Below are positions 1 through 11,799 of a stretch of DNA of 64,000 bases, piece after piece. The notes beneath the pieces were generated by a model that ran no database searches, was not told the DNA's origin, and worked only from the letters and a program-made list of their open reading frames with translations. The DNA is taken from assembly GCA_030374805.1 (NCBI GenBank), contig JARGSG010000006.1, positions 62,001 through 126,000 of the forward strand, given 5' to 3'. Origin of the DNA: Gracilaria gracilis. Taxonomy: Eukaryota; Rhodophyta; Florideophyceae; Gracilariales; Gracilariaceae. Position 1 is the stretch's first letter; each line of letters opens with the position of its first letter. Made by a program: the position numbers and the translations under genes.

Positions 1-494
1 TTCGTCTAACAGCCAGACGGGAAGCCAGGCAACCGCCGGCCAACCGTCGTACAAGAATGTGAAGATTCCATGGTTTCTTGGTTGACACTCACAAAGCTCT
101 GCACCACCGTTAGAAATGTGTCGTTGCCGTTAGAGAGCCCACATTACTCAGGCACGAATGATGTAAGCCAATAGCTTCAAATTCCCCAGCTTCTTTCCCG
201 ACTGGAACGGGCACATAACCTGTGGTGCGGTGGTAGGACCCTGTTTGGCTTTCACTCGTCATACAAGGGTAGCCACTTTCGCTTCGCATGGGAGATCATG
301 ATGAGACCGGTGTCTCGAACTCCACTTTCTGCGCTGGACAGAAGTTTGGCTTCTGGCCTTCTCTCGCGCCCGCCCTTTGTTCGTGAAGCATATGTAAGCA
401 GTAGCAGAGATGAAGGCAACGGTAAACCATCCGTCTCTCAGGAACGTTGCAGGGCTCCCTCTCCTACAGAAGTTCCTGCCAGTATCACGCTAGC
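1..494. other. Left-edge non-coding stretch
   Basis: No recognisable gene is seen before the start codon at 495. An open frame runs in from 447 but adds no signal-peptide character, so this stretch is read as upstream sequence of the glycine-rich gene. Confidence 0.4.
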
Positions 495-1991
495 ATGGGA
501 GATATCAGGGGTACCTCGGCGGGGGTAATACTGACCCTCTTGTGTGTGGCCGTGGCAAACGCAGCTGTACTCAGACCGCCAGAACTATCTTCAGAAGAAT
601 GCGAAGCACTGCGTAGACGAAAAGCAGCGGCGAAGGCGGCCGCGGTGCTAGACGCAGCGGCAAGCGACAGCACAGCACTGGAACCAGAATATGTAACCAC
701 ACAGGGGATATGGGAAGAGCAAACAGTCACACAGCAACCACTTGTCGGAAAAGAGCCTACTCTCGTTCCATTAACACTCCAGCAGACGTCCAACACAACA
801 TCAGCTGCAGTCGCAGTCTTCCCAGAAGCTCTACCAGGACCGGGACCACTCACGACATCACCGCTGCCCCAAGCCGGGGCAACAGCCATCCAACCCCTCA
901 CGACAGGCGGAATTGGTGGAGTGGGCGGCATGGGCGGGCCAGGTGGACGCGGCGGCAACGGGGGACCCGGCGGTAGGGGAGACATTGGCGGAGCAGGCGG
1001 GAACGGGGGTGGCGGTGGGCTTGGTGCACCGGGTGGATCTGGCGGGCAAGGAGGCGCAGGTATCGTGCAGGGTGGAAGAGGAGGAAGTGGTGGACTTGGA
1101 GGTGGCGACGGCGGAATGGGGGGAATGGGAGGGGCTGCCGTCGGACCCGGAGGAGTCGGCGGTGACGGAGGGGCCGGAGGTGCGGGGGGTGGAGTGGAGA
1201 TCGGCGGAATGGGATTCGGAGTAGGCAATGGTGGCGACGGAGGGGATGGTGGCAGCTCGTTGATGGGGCGAGGACGGGCTGGTGATGGAGGGGACGGTGG
1301 CGTTGGCGGTGCGTTTGGCAACGGGGGGGACGGAGGTCAGGCCATCGAGACAATGAGTCAGGCGGGTGACGGTGGTGATGGCGGTGACAGTGGCATCATG
1401 GGAGAGGGCGGAGACGGCGGCGATGGCGGTGACGCACTACAATTGGCGAGCACGGCTGGCGACGGCGGCGATGGAGGAGACGGGGGCTTCATCGGAGACG
1501 GTGGAGGAGGCGGCGAGGGCGGCGATGCATTGCACGAGACCAGCTCCGCAGGCGACGGCGGCGAGGGCGGGGACGGTGGCACCAGAGGCGACGGCGGGGA
1601 TGGCGGGGACGGCGGGGTCGGTGCAGCAGGCTTCCTCAACGGCGGGGACGGGGGCGATGGCGGGGATGGAGGGGCGCTGGGCGACGGAGGGGAAGGCGGG
1701 CACGGACAAAGCGGGGGTGATGGCGGTGATGGCGGTGATGGCGGACGTCGGGGAGATGGTGGCGACGGCGGAGACGCGCTTGGAACAGGGATGGGGGGCA
1801 TGGGTGGAGACGGCGGGCTGTCTGGTGATGGGGGTGATGGAGGCGATGCGTTCGGTGGCGGGCTGGGGGGTGATGGCGGGAACGGTGGGAGGGGCGGTCG
1901 TGGCGGTCGTGGAGGACGACCGTGCGGACGAGACGGACGACACGGTAGGGAATTGGTCGTTGTACAGCGGCGGGTGGGCGGGGTTTACTGA
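495..1991 (+). CDS. Secreted glycine-rich GGX-repeat protein
   Basis: A 498-residue protein. I chose the ATG at 495 over an in-frame one at 447 because it opens directly into a signal peptide (about residues 1-23, ending VANA before AVLRPP). A charged Ala-rich stretch follows ([18 protein letters not shown]), then a Thr/Pro-rich linker, then about 330 residues of GG-X repeats in which X is mostly Asp, Asn, Met or Arg. The tail is basic ([15 protein letters not shown]). The sequence shows secretion and low complexity only. Regular GGX proteins can form polyglycine-II bundles or cell-wall and matrix material, but that role is inference. A second GGX protein lies at 8324-9028 on the other strand. 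Reverse-strand frames across this gene are proline-rich mirror readings. Confidence 0.75.
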   Translation: MGDIRGTSAGVILTLLCVAVANAAVLRPPELSSEECEALRRRKAAAKAAAVLDAAASDSTALEPEYVTTQGIWEEQTVTQQPLVGKEPTLVPLTLQQTSNTTSAAVAVFPEALPGPGPLTTSPLPQAGATAIQPLTTGGIGGVGGMGGPGGRGGNGGPGGRGDIGGAGGNGGGGGLGAPGGSGGQGGAGIVQGGRGGSGGLGGGDGGMGGMGGAAVGPGGVGGDGGAGGAGGGVEIGGMGFGVGNGGDGGDGGSSLMGRGRAGDGGDGGVGGAFGNGGDGGQAIETMSQAGDGGDGGDSGIMGEGGDGGDGGDALQLASTAGDGGDGGDGGFIGDGGGGGEGGDALHETSSAGDGGEGGDGGTRGDGGDGGDGGVGAAGFLNGGDGGDGGDGGALGDGGEGGHGQSGGDGGDGGDGGRRGDGGDGGDALGTGMGGMGGDGGLSGDGGDGGDAFGGGLGGDGGNGGRGGRGGRGGRPCGRDGRHGRELVVVQRRVGGVY

Positions 1992-2701
1992 GACACGCTT
2001 CGAAGCTGGCTCCAGAACTGAGTGCGTAGTGAGGCGTCATGCTTGAAGTCGCCGAGCATGACAGAGGTGGTGACGGAAGCTTCCGGACTTCTTACGCCAC
2101 GGATGGTGGCGCATAAATGCGAGCCATCGATGACGACGGCGAGCGCTGACGGTTGTAGGACGTGGTTGAGAAACTCTGCAATCTGCGCGGTGAGACGTTC
2201 CTGCAGCTGCAGTCTTCTGGCAAACATCTCTACGATACGAGGCACCTTACTGAGACCGATGACTCGGCCAGACGGGACGTAGGCCACATGCACCTTGCCG
2301 GAAAAAGTGAGTAAATGATGTTCACACATGGAGAAGAAGCGCATGTTACGGATGAGCACCAGGTCGTTGGCAGCCTCCTCGAACAAGGCGCCGTTGAGCA
2401 GTTTGGTGGGGTCAGTTCTGTAGCCGGACAGCAGCTCGGAGAACATCTCCGCGACGCGACGCGGGGTGTTCTGCAGACCAGGGCGCGACGGATCCTCGCC
2501 AAGCGAGCGCAGAAGGGAGTGGACGGCGGCGGCGGCAGACGGCGTGTCAACCGGCTGCGCCTGCGACTTGGACACGGCGACCAGCGCGGCCACAGGCGAT
2601 GCAGCCGCGTCCTCGTCGTCAATTCGTGGGCGCTTCTTGCACGGCGGGTGGCCGTTGGCCAACTGCGGCACGACGGACTCTTCTTTTCGCAAGCGCTCCA
2701 T
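1985..2701 (-). CDS. GTP cyclohydrolase I
   Basis: A 238-residue GTP cyclohydrolase I, which converts GTP to 7,8-dihydroneopterin triphosphate, the entry step to folate and tetrahydrobiopterin. The catalytic domain (about residues 52-238) shows the zinc motif CEHH (Cys126, His129) and the third ligand Cys197 in [10 protein letters not shown]. The signatures [15 protein letters not shown] and [12 protein letters not shown] are also present. The domain looks complete and the length is normal for eukaryotic enzymes. The ATG at 2701 ([11 protein letters not shown]) was chosen because the open frame upstream is only GC-rich Arg/Ala sequence. The residues before the catalytic domain look disordered and basic ([11 protein letters not shown]). 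The 3' end overlaps the end of the convergent glycine-rich gene by 7 bases. Confidence 0.93.
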   Translation of the reverse strand: MERLRKEESVVPQLANGHPPCKKRPRIDDEDAAASPVAALVAVSKSQAQPVDTPSAAAAVHSLLRSLGEDPSRPGLQNTPRRVAEMFSELLSGYRTDPTKLLNGALFEEAANDLVLIRNMRFFSMCEHHLLTFSGKVHVAYVPSGRVIGLSKVPRIVEMFARRLQLQERLTAQIAEFLNHVLQPSALAVVIDGSHLCATIRGVRSPEASVTTSVMLGDFKHDASLRTQFWSQLRSVSQ

Positions 2702-3047
2702 TGCGGCGGCGACGGCGGCGACGGCGGCGGCGGCGGCGGCGCGGGCGGGCGGGCGGGCGGGCGGGCGGGCGGCGGCCGTGTGGGCGCTGCGGAGGCGAGC
2801 TACGGGAGAATGGCGGGGGCGTTTTGAGCACGCCGCGGTGTGGCGCTGCGCGGCGCGCGACGCGCATCGCTGCGCGACGCGGCCACACGTTTGGGCGTGG
2901 GCGCGCGTGAGTGGCTGGCGCGCATCATGCGCGCGATGGTTACAAAATGGATCGACGCGCCACCGCCGCCGAACACGTCGACGTCGGTCGCGCACTGCGG
3001 CTGCAATAAATTGCGGCCAATTTCACCGTTTTCTCCATCCGACGTAC
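2702..3047. other. GC-rich spacer between GTP cyclohydrolase I and tRNA-Leu
   Basis: Upstream region of the cyclohydrolase gene, with GGC/GCG runs near 2700-2770. Open frames here are composition artefacts. No promoter motif is recognised. Confidence 0.4.
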
Positions 3048-3127
3048 GGAAGCGTGGCCGAGTGGTCTAAGGCGCTAGTTTAAGGCACTAGTCCTCCGGG
3101 GCGTGAGTTCGAATCTCACCGCTTTCA
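3048..3127 (+). tRNA. tRNA-Leu (anticodon AAG)
   Basis: A complete class II cloverleaf. The acceptor GGAAGCG (3048-3054) pairs with CGCTTTC (3120-3126, with one G-T pair), and the discriminator is A at 3127. The D-arm starts TGGCCGAGTGG. The anticodon arm is CTAGT/ACTAG around loop TTAAGGC, giving anticodon AAG. The variable arm is 11 nt and the T-arm is GTGAG-TTCGAAT-CTCAC. A T5 run at 3143-3147 is a likely Pol III terminator. No intron is seen. Confidence 0.95.
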
Positions 3128-4302
3128 GCGTTGCACGGTTTCTTTTTCCTTTTCTCCACTCGTCACCGCACAGATGCAGACACAGCTCGGCAGCTCACCT
3201 CCACGTCGTAGAGAGCTCTCAAATGAAAGCTCGGATGAGAGCCTCTCATCTCATTTTGTATCTCTGGGTAAACTCTGGTTCGCCACGAGCGCACCTACCA
3301 CCACCACAAGGTACTGTTCTCTTACCCCAAAGCGAAACACACCGTCAATTGAATGCGCATCGATACATCTTATCACTACCGCTGTTAAAGAGCACAACAC
3401 TGCAGAAAGTTTACCTTCTTAAACCTTACCCTTATACAATAGTAGCAGCAGTACTGCAACTCTATTGAACGATAATTCTTCAATTCTACAGGATGAGCCC
3501 TGGTGCGCCTTCATGAAGAATCTGTTCTCTTCGTTTCTTACCTTCGCCCATCAAAATTGTGGCTCGCTTGCCATCTCGCAAGCCACCGTGAGACTCGGCA
3601 GACTCTAATTGTATCTATCTATTCTCAACAACCTTGACTCTGCAACCATACGTCTGCGAGAAGGAGGCGGTTAACGCGAAGCATAATGCGGTAACGCTGC
3701 ATGCCTACCATCTTACAAGGCTAACCCCAAATAAATCAGGCCTCCTACAACTTCATCGCGCGAGTATTAACGAACATAATGTCGGCTCCACATTCTACTC
3801 TGCAGTTCATGCCGCATCGAACAGGTTGACCATGAGCTCAACGCTGCCACACATTTTTGAGCCCCCCCTTTTTTTATACCAAGAGCTTCAGCTCACCACC
3901 AGCGACATCTGTAGCTTCCTTTCGAACACTCAGGCTTCACGATCCTCAAAGCTGTATATCGCCACTTGTCAACGCCTCAAAACTTCCGCCTCTCTCCCTA
4001 GTCTAGCTCTAGATAAATGTGGGCGAAACAGACTTTCAAAAATCTCAAACGTAATGTGCAAATGGACTTCAAATTGCAGACGCCATGTAACTGTATATAT
4101 TTACAACTTGTGGCCGTTATGATAGCAATCTAACTTGGGATGCAATGGCATACCAGTGCAATGTGGCAAGCCAACACGCAACCACGATCCTCGTTTCATC
4201 AACGATACGCTCAAGCAAAACTTCATTTCGCTTCTATCTCTTGAACGTCAACGCCCGTTCGCCCAACACCCAAACAAAAAGGGCATGGCACAGCTTGCGG
4301 TT
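3128..4302. other. Intergenic, no gene recognised
   Basis: About 1.2 kb after the tRNA. Open frames at 3103-3468 and 3634-4122 on the + strand show no domain, signal peptide or biased composition that would support them. Confidence 0.35.
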
Positions 4303-5103
4303 CTAGCACTTGTTCGAGAACACTTGTGTGCCATAGAACTTGTTACCATCACCATAAATTCCAACACCACCGCACACATGCGTGGAAGTCTTCATGTTGC
4401 GGTCATGTCCAGGGCTCTTCTTCCACTGAGAGAAGAATCCATCAGCGATATCAGCCCACTTGTTCGTTCCCCAGTTGTACGCAATGTTTTCCCAGTACGG
4501 AAGGTCACTGTGCTCAAAGTAGTCTCGTTCGAACATATCCTTGCTGTGTTCAGCCGCTTCAGCAGCCATCTTGTCGTCCCATCTCATCTGAGAGAGCCCA
4601 AGGCTGGCTCTGTATCGATTCACCTCATCAAAGTTCTCCTTGGCGCATGCGACACAGATTTGCTTCGCGCTGGAATCGTTTGGAGGCATAGACCCTCCTG
4701 TGCTCATTGTCGACGGAGGCCTGGTGGTCGGAGGCATGGTGGTCGGAGGCATGGTGGTGGTTGTCGCAGAGGTGGTTGTCGGTGCCCTCGTTCGAGGGGT
4801 ACTCGGCCTCGGTCGGGTAGTCCGTGGCATGGTTGTGGTTGGTGGCATAGTAGTAGTTGTAGGAGGCATGGTGGTAGTTTCCATAACAGTGACCGGTGCG
4901 GGGCTTGGAGCCATGTCATCTTCATCAGATTCTGAAGAAGCCTCCGGGGCTGTACCGATAATTAACCTCGCATCTTTGTTACGCATCGGATTAGCAGTGA
5001 AATATGCATACGGGTAGACTGTAGTGCCCCCCATGGTACGGCACGGGAATGCCACGGCATTAGCAGCAATTGCAAAGACAAGAAACACTTTGAGGATTGT
5101 CAT
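4303..5103 (-). CDS. Secreted CAP/SCP (PR-1-like) protein with Thr/Pro-rich linker
   Basis: A 266-residue secreted protein. It has a signal peptide (about residues 1-18), then a short Ser/Asp/Glu segment. A mucin-like linker (about 70-138) of repeated TTTMPP/RPRPSTP units is a likely O-glycosylation region. The C-terminal CAP domain covers about 145-266. CAP hallmarks seen are the NRYRASLGLSQMRWDDKMA helix, FEHSDLPYWENIAYNWG (CAP His and Glu positions) and the final HVCGGVGIYG...YGTQVFS strands. CAP proteins are extracellular and bind lipids or sterols in several lineages; the ligand here is unknown. The region is complete and intronless. The linker reads as a GGC/GGT-rich frame on the opposite strand, which is not a gene. 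Confidence 0.88.
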   Translation of the reverse strand: MTILKVFLVFAIAANAVAFPCRTMGGTTVYPYAYFTANPMRNKDARLIIGTAPEASSESDEDDMAPSPAPVTVMETTTMPPTTTTMPPTTTMPRTTRPRPSTPRTRAPTTTSATTTTMPPTTMPPTTRPPSTMSTGGSMPPNDSSAKQICVACAKENFDEVNRYRASLGLSQMRWDDKMAAEAAEHSKDMFERDYFEHSDLPYWENIAYNWGTNKWADIADGFFSQWKKSPGHDRNMKTSTHVCGGVGIYGDGNKFYGTQVFSNKC

Positions 5104-7265
5104 GGTTCACGGGCAGATTGTAGCAGAAAAGACAAGCGGGAAAGCTCAGGAAGACGAGTGTGGAAGAGGAGAGAGGTTTAGGGAATTGTGAGGACAAAGC
5201 TCTTGGATGTCTGGGAGCAAAAGCTGCGGCGGGCGCTGAGAGAGGGAAGAGAAGAGACACGAGAGGTGAGCACCGGCTAATAAAGGAAAGTCGAAAGAGG
5301 AGAGATGCACCGGTATCAAGCTTGACTGAGAATGAAGCCTCGTGAAACACTTGAGGAATACAGAAATCTTCAAACATTCCACAATGGATAAGGGAGCTTC
5401 CATTTAGGATAAGAAGAACCACGGCGATGCAAAGCGTGGCAACCGTAAAACAAAGAAACTGAAGATTCCCATGTGAATGAGGTATTAAAGAAGATGAATT
5501 TATGGTACGTTATGAGGAATGGCCGTGCTCCACAACTCGAGCCACGACGTCGACGCTCGCACCATGACCGGTCATGAGCGTGGCGAATGAGCATTGCTTG
5601 AGCGCATGACGGTCGGGGTTCGTCGTAGGTGAGGTCAGATGGTGAGCAACGCGCGCCGAGACGTGCTCGCGTGCGAACGTGGCGACTTATCGAAGGGCGT
5701 TTACCGCATTACGCAAATATCTGCTTGACACGTCGCACAACGCACGTCAGGCTTCACTACGTTGTCAAATGTGCATTTGCGCCCATTCGCCACGCTATTG
5801 AATTGAGCAGCATGCATGGTTTTGCTGAGTGCTATTTCGGGAGGTGGATGGCCGCTTGTGATCGGTTTTGGGCGCTCAGACGCACCACGTCTGACGCAAT
5901 TCGCGAGAGTGCTGAGCGATGTGTCCGTGCACGTAACTTACAATTACTACAATAGTTGGTTTCCAATTACAGCACCGATGCGTTCCCTTTCTCGTGTGTG
6001 GACGAACGGTAGCCAGGTGTGCTGAGAGAGTAGTTTTATGTTCTACGTCTTGCATAGTGTTCTATTGGTTTGCATTGGAGGCATCACGATCGTAGCTTCT
6101 TCTGGTGTGGGCTTCTGATGGCTTTCGTTCTTGCAGTATCTACAAGGGTGTGATACGCTGAACCACCTTCGATGAGAGAAGATTTCAAAAGGCTCCAGCA
6201 GTCGACATTAAGCTCAATTCAGAGTTTCAAAGGCAAACACGCAGTGCAGCCAACTCCGACAAGGTGGTGAATCGCAAAGCTGCCTGATGAACCCACATTG
6301 CTAGCCGGGAAACAGAAGGTCCAATACGTCTGCGTTGACTCCTCCATTCACACCATTCAACCAGGCAGCAGGGTAAAAGAAGTCTCCCAAAGAGCTAATG
6401 AATTTATGGAGTATGGTAAGCATCTTGGACATACAGATTCGAAATGGGTTTTGAAGTCGTCCCTCTCCTTAATTCGTCATTTTCTCTACTTGCTTGAACT
6501 TGAGTGATCTTTTGCAACGAATGGCGTAGGGTTGTAGTTGTTAGAGCACGAACCTGAGTTGGTCCGGAATGACGCTTGAATAAAATTTTTTTTGTTTCTT
6601 CTCAGAATAGACAATTGAACAAAAATGTTTATGTAAATCTACATAGATTTTTACCATTAACAATTATTTAATTCCTACGAAGCAATAGTAAAAATTGCAA
6701 TACTTTGGCTATTGCTGTCCTGTCGTCCCTTACCATGACGTAGAAAGTTTTGTTTTCATTTACATAAACAAAAATTATAGTAACGCTTGAAATTGTGATT
6801 CGAAAATCGAGACACATTGTGAACACGTTTGCCAGGATTTATAAACGTAGGGTTTTAAAAACAGCTTTAGACGCGATCCCTGCAGCTGCTCCAACCCTAT
6901 TTTAAGAAGTTCTTGGAAGCAATGCACTACCAAGGTACTTGGTTGTTTCAACTGCCTGACACTTTGGTATTATGAGTTCATGATATATGCGATGCCACGT
7001 AGCTCATAGTTCTTTTATAGCAACACTGCTGACCTGCATTCTGCTCTGGATGTTTTCATTCCCAACAGAGCAGAGCTACCTTATTAGAGAAACTCCGAAG
7101 ATTCGACTTGGGTCGTGCCATTGTTGTTGAAGCTGTCCTGTCAATTTGTATCGGAGCCAAATGTTTTATACTTGGACTATCTAGTGCTTAAGATTTTGAA
7201 ATGTAGGATTCTAGTTGATTAGACGAGTAGAAGTGTTATTCGAAAGTGTGCTTCGAATTTCGAAT
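5104..7265. other. Intergenic, no gene recognised
   Basis: About 2.2 kb. The first 250 bases are the SCP gene's upstream region. From about 6560 the sequence is AT-rich, with short inverted motifs (for example GTTTATGTAAAT near 6630 and its complement near 6760). No open frame carries a recognisable domain. Confidence 0.35.
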
Positions 7266-7562
7266 AGCAAGTCTACCGGTCGAGCTAAAATCTAAAGCCA
7301 AACGTTCAAAAAGCAGAAGGCTAAGCTGGCTGCGACAGCTGCAGCTCTATCAGTGGGAGCCAATACCTAAAATAACCCAAAAAAAACTTGGTCGCGACTT
7401 TAGCTCTGGCGCTAAACTGCTTGCCAAATCTGTGCAGATTTGGCAAGCAGTTTAGCCTGAAAGCTAAGTCTTTGCCTCTAGCACTGCTGATAGTGGTGCC
7501 ACCCGCCAGCCAAAGCTATACATTTGGAATTTTAGCTTCTTAACAGGACTGATTGACTTGCT
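7266..7562. mobile_element. Inverted-repeat element (MITE-like) with central perfect hairpin
   Basis: The ends share AGCAAGTC (7266-7273 and the complement at 7555-7562) and AGCTAAAAT (about 7283 and 7530), facing inward. At the centre, 7411-7456 is a perfect palindrome with 22-bp arms and a 2-nt loop. No coding capacity and no clear target-site duplication are seen, so the exact ends are uncertain. Confidence 0.4.
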
Positions 7563-8323
7563 CTAAACGTCAAAGAAGTCTCTAAATGGTCAAAAAGAGT
7601 TGAACTTTTTGAACGCCTCTATAGCGTTTTTATCAGCTACACCGTTGAACTTCATTGGCTTTGGTCCGTAGAGCAGATGTCGATATTTACACAAAGCACA
7701 CGTTTTCAATTGTCCACGTGAGAACACGACACAAGAGAAAGATTCGTGAAACAAAATATAAGTGTCCCCTGTTTGTAAGTTGAAATTGCATCGCAACTCT
7801 CCGTTCTCCACTAACAACATTGTGTCATCATGATCATGATGAGCCCCAATTGCTCCCCTGCTGCCGAATGCCTGACGACTGCTAGTGTATTCCGTAATAT
7901 TGTATTAGCCGGCTGGATCTATACGTATCTACACGTTCATGATTTAATCCCTCAGAAGAACGAGGCAGCTGGTGAGCAATTCACTGAAGAGCCTGAATTT
8001 GTATCAATGTTGCACTCCTATCAGTGTGTAGATTCGGGTTGATGGAAGATGTAACAATGTCTGGGAACTCTTCACACTTTGAAGATTCCGGTAATTCGGA
8101 TAGAATTCGTTGCGAAATGGGAAGGTAGCTTTATAACGATTACTACCACCATCAAATCGATATTCTTAGCTAATGCGTTCACTCAACAGTAGATTGCTAG
8201 CGCTTTACACAATCGTTCACGAAGGTCTGTGCGCTTGAAGTAGATCCATGCGCACATTGCACAAGGCTGAAAGCCAATGGTGAACGATATCAACTCCATT
8301 CAGTTGCAAAAACAACGAACTTC
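7563..8323. other. Intergenic, no gene recognised
   Basis: About 760 bases. Frames at 7590-7820 (-) and 7830-8042 (+) carry no recognisable features. The right part is the 3' flank of the glycine-rich gene. Confidence 0.35.
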
Positions 8324-9028
8324 TTAGATGAGCTGGTTACCTCCGTCACCACCAATTCCACCGACACCACCAACACCAAAGTCTCCACCAAGAAGACCGG
8401 TTCCACCAGCGCCACCGTTTCCGCCCTCGAATCCAACACCTCCGTTGCCACCATCTCCACCTTGGCCTCCGATTCCGAAGTCGCCAACGAGAGCACCAAC
8501 ACCACCGTTGCCGCCATTACCGCCGAGACCGAAGAAGGCACCACCGCCGTTTCCACCGGTTCCTCCGATACCGCCGACACCGACGTCACCTTCGAGGAGA
8601 CCGGTTCCACCGTTTCCTCCGTTGCCGCCGCTGCCAATGCCGAAGATCAAGCCGCCTTCGCCACCATCACCACCATCTCCACCAACGCCACCATATCCGA
8701 AGTCACCATAGAGAGAGCCGTTGCCACCCTGGCCTCCATTACCGCCCTCACCGATGAAGAGAGAGTCGCCTCCTCGGCCACCTTCCCCACCGAATCCACC
8801 GAATCCAAAGTCGCCAACGAGGGTACCAGTTCCACCGGCACCACCATCGCCACCGTTGCCGAGTCCTAGCCCGCCATTGCCACCAGCTCCTCCAATACCG
8901 CCAGTGCCTCCATCTCCAATGAGAACACCATTTCCTCCGGCTCCTCCCTGTCCTCCTTGTCGGACTGAAGGAACGACGGCCGCGTTAACGGAATAAAGGC
9001 AAAGTGCGAGAGCCAAAGTAAACTTCAT
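8324..9028 (-). CDS. Secreted glycine-rich GGX-repeat protein
   Basis: A 234-residue protein. A signal peptide (about residues 1-16, MKFTLALALCLYSVNA) is followed by uninterrupted GG-X repeats of the type GDGGxGGxGGxGG, with phrases such as [14 protein letters not shown] and hydrophobic breaks (GLL, GVL, SLF) roughly every 20 residues. Those breaks suggest a higher-order repeat. It resembles the 495-1991 product in composition and secretion, but lacks the charged N-terminal segment and basic tail. The function is unknown; an extracellular matrix or cell-wall role is inference. A TTTAAAA motif about 130 nt upstream of the ATG (near 9156-9163) is a possible TATA element. The opposite strand reads proline-rich and is not a gene. 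Confidence 0.8.
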   Translation of the reverse strand: MKFTLALALCLYSVNAAVVPSVRQGGQGGAGGNGVLIGDGGTGGIGGAGGNGGLGLGNGGDGGAGGTGTLVGDFGFGGFGGEGGRGGDSLFIGEGGNGGQGGNGSLYGDFGYGGVGGDGGDGGEGGLIFGIGSGGNGGNGGTGLLEGDVGVGGIGGTGGNGGGAFFGLGGNGGNGGVGALVGDFGIGGQGGDGGNGGVGFEGGNGGAGGTGLLGGDFGVGGVGGIGGDGGNQLI

Positions 9029-11437
9029 CGTTCAGGTTGTTTGAGATTGCGAAAGTAATTAAGTTGTGCCGGATATACACAGATAAGGCAAGTTGGATCA
9101 GTTGTTGTGTTGCTGTGGGTTCAGAAGATGGGCGTATCCGGAGAGTTGGCGGAGGTCTTTTAAACCGATTCGAAAGCGGGGAAGGAGGAGCACTTGACGT
9201 GTGAGGCTTGGAAAAACGCAACAACGCAGAAGACTTTGACACTTGCACGGTTGTCGTTGCCAAATTCATGAGCTCTAACGCAAGGAAATGCGTTTCAGAT
9301 CCATTTTTTGATGTTCAACTGATGGTAGCGTTACCTTGAAGCCTACATGGCTAAGATACAGTAGATACATGCTGATGTGATGTGACGTCGGGAGGAAATG
9401 ATAAACAGTACTGCGTAGAACGAATGAAGTGTGATCTGTAGGTCGTAGTGGAAAGGACGACCAACAGTCATACACAACAAGGATTTCGGGGTTTCATTCA
9501 GCCAACGGCCACCTCTGAGGAGAGCGGATGGTGTTTTGTAGAAATGTGATTTGTCTAACAGTAGAGGGTCTTATGAAGCGTTCAAGTTACGATTACGGCA
9601 AGCACGCGAAAGTGCATCTTGGCGGTTTCCTCTAACGTGAGTCTGTCGAAGTAGCGGACTGTCATCAACAAGTTGATGCGTTGCTGAACATCGACGGGGC
9701 GAATCACTTACTGGACCCCCGCTGTGATGTGTGACGTGGTCGGGGGCTGGCGGGCAACCCGTTTTGCACTGATTGGATGATGCTACAGTTGTCCGCATAT
9801 TCCGGCCAGTGCGGATGGTAACGATGATAGCGACTGCTTGATGACAGGTGCAGCAAGAGTACAGCAGTGTTACCATAGGTATCTACCCATAGAGGACAGT
9901 CTCCTTCGAATTTGCACGACTGACGCCCAGCGTACGGTGCCGGTACACCGCTAATATCATACTGTAGCTGATCCTACGAATCTGACATCCTGTGTGTTTC
10001 ATGTAAACAAATTTGAGTTTGAAACTTTCGCTGTGTGGCTGGCGATCAAGCGGCCCGAAAGCGACTTAGTCGGAGCTAGTGTAGATACTTGATGACGATT
10101 CGGTTTGGTTGCTGCTGTTGCTCACAGTGCAACCCTACACATACTGACCATACGATGCAAAGCAAAGCTCTGACAGCTCGACGATTTCAACTCAAGCTTA
10201 CACGCTTTGCGCAGCACGAGTTCGGCACGAGTTCGGCGCGTGCTATCTCGCGTAAGCCTTCTTTCAGATTCTAAGACGCAGTGCAGCTCAACTTGAAGAA
10301 TTGAACAGCTTTCATGGGTGTTTTCGCAAAGGTTAGTTACCACAAACGTATCTTACGAGCGGATAGTGAGACTTCCAATTCAAGTAGTTTGGAAAGAAAC
10401 CTCTCTGAACGGAAAGACGCTTGTAACCAAGTGGAAAATGAGCAAGGCTCTAACACTAACAGAAGACGAGAAGTGGACAGTGCTGTAACGGTGACGTGAT
10501 GAGGTAACAGATGTAATATATCTAATACTAGGACAAATTCGATGGAAGACAGGACTTTCTCGCTCCATTAACCTTTAGGATGCGCTCCCCTCCACTCCAA
10601 AAAAGACGGCATATGCGCATGCAACGTAGTGGACTTGAGACAAGTCCATGGTGCGTGGGGGCGTGCGCAACCTTGCGCACGTCGACAGATGAAGCTGTAA
10701 GTCAAACAGGTGGTTTGTGACGCAGTGAGAAAAGTAGAAAGTGATTGCTAGCTAGTGTGAGTGCATGCTGGCTGCCTGTTCCACTGGCGCTGAAGACGGG
10801 TTCAAAGGGAGCTGGCTTGGCGTACTGTGAGTTCGCAGACTGAAGTGACAACAGCGCGTTCTTCGTAGGGCCCTTGGAGGGATATCATACTCGTGGACAA
10901 GGAAAAGACTCTTGTGCGAGTGGTGCATGGTTTGTTCTGGTGCTGCTCACCAAGTCAATCCGATTTGCGTTGACACTTTGGTGGGGAGCAAATTGGGAAG
11001 CTCTGCATGTATCTCATCCGCCCGTGTAACGGCGAAGTGTCAAACGCGCGAGGAAGGAGGATGGCTCGCCAAAAAATGTATGGTACCGTTGTACTGTAGT
11101 TGATCCATCAATGATTGAAATGGAGGACGAGTAGTGCGCAAATTAAACAGCACGAGCAACATGTGTGACAGGGATATAATTCAAAAAGCAACGCGGCGGG
11201 CTGAACATGTCGTGGCAGATTCAAAGCTGGCAACAAGGCCGCCTGCAGCGCATTTATCGTCAGCCACTTCTGCATCTGCCCCTTCCTGAAAGTGCTGCTC
11301 TCTTCGATTTTCATGGAATGATGATGACCTTACCTTACTGCCGCATCGCAGCGGTGGCGGGACGTCAAGGGCTAACCTTACAACCCCCCCCCCCCGTGGG
11401 GGATAGACCTCTTTACAAAAGTGTCCCCCTTTCAAGA
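9029..11437. other. Intergenic, no gene recognised
   Basis: About 2.4 kb of moderate-GC sequence. It holds the glycine-rich gene's upstream region, an 11-bp direct duplication GCACGAGTTCG near 10216-10238, and a C12 run at 11384-11395. No supported gene. Confidence 0.35.
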
Positions 11438-11495
11438 TTAGGAACGCTACCTTGGTAGCGTGGACCTTACCTTGGTGGTACAGTAGCGTTCCTAA
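11438..11495. repeat. Inverted repeat (hairpin)
   Basis: Arms TTAGGAACGCTAC (11438-11450) and GTAGCGTTCCTAA (11483-11495) are perfect complements. A smaller hairpin CGCTACC-TT-GGTAGCG overlaps the left arm. It may be a fragment of a mobile element. Confidence 0.6.
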
Positions 11496-11547
11496 CACAT
11501 GAGCAAGACTTAGTATTATTGGTTGGTTCATCAAGCAGGCACGAGAG

Positions 11548-11799
11548 ATGTTCCGCAACGCGCAAAAGCTTTTCTACTTTCACGGCATGGACGAGAACGC
11601 CTGCTTTAAGCAGAAGAAGGTGGTTGGGTTGTTTGAAAAATTCAAGCTTAACATCTTGCTGCTTTTGTACAGCGCGTACGGGCCGTCCACAGGCAAACTC
11701 AAAGGGCGCGGAGTTCGAATTGACGCGGAGAGTGCGTACGGCTATCTGAAGGGTCGCGCAGAGGTAGACGTTGGGCGTCGATGGAATCTGTGGGAGTAG
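11548..11799 (+). pseudogene. Possible gene fragment of unknown origin
   Basis: An 83-residue open frame (starting MFRNAQKLFYFHGMDENACF) that could extend upstream in frame as WFIKQARE. The amino-acid mix looks protein-like, with helical and hydrophobic stretches (VVGLFEKFKLNILLLLYSAYG), and it sits between small inverted repeats at 11438-11495 and 11974-11998. I recognise no domain. It may be a remnant of a mobile-element gene or a chance frame. Confidence 0.18.

Noticed and set aside
2022-3083. + strand frames opposite GTP cyclohydrolase I
   Set aside because: Shadows of a well-identified gene.
6528-6575. tRNA-like stretch GTTGTAGTTGTTAGAGCACG
   Set aside because: It resembles a D-arm, but no anticodon arm, T-arm or acceptor partner follows, and no upstream 3' half for a permuted gene was found.
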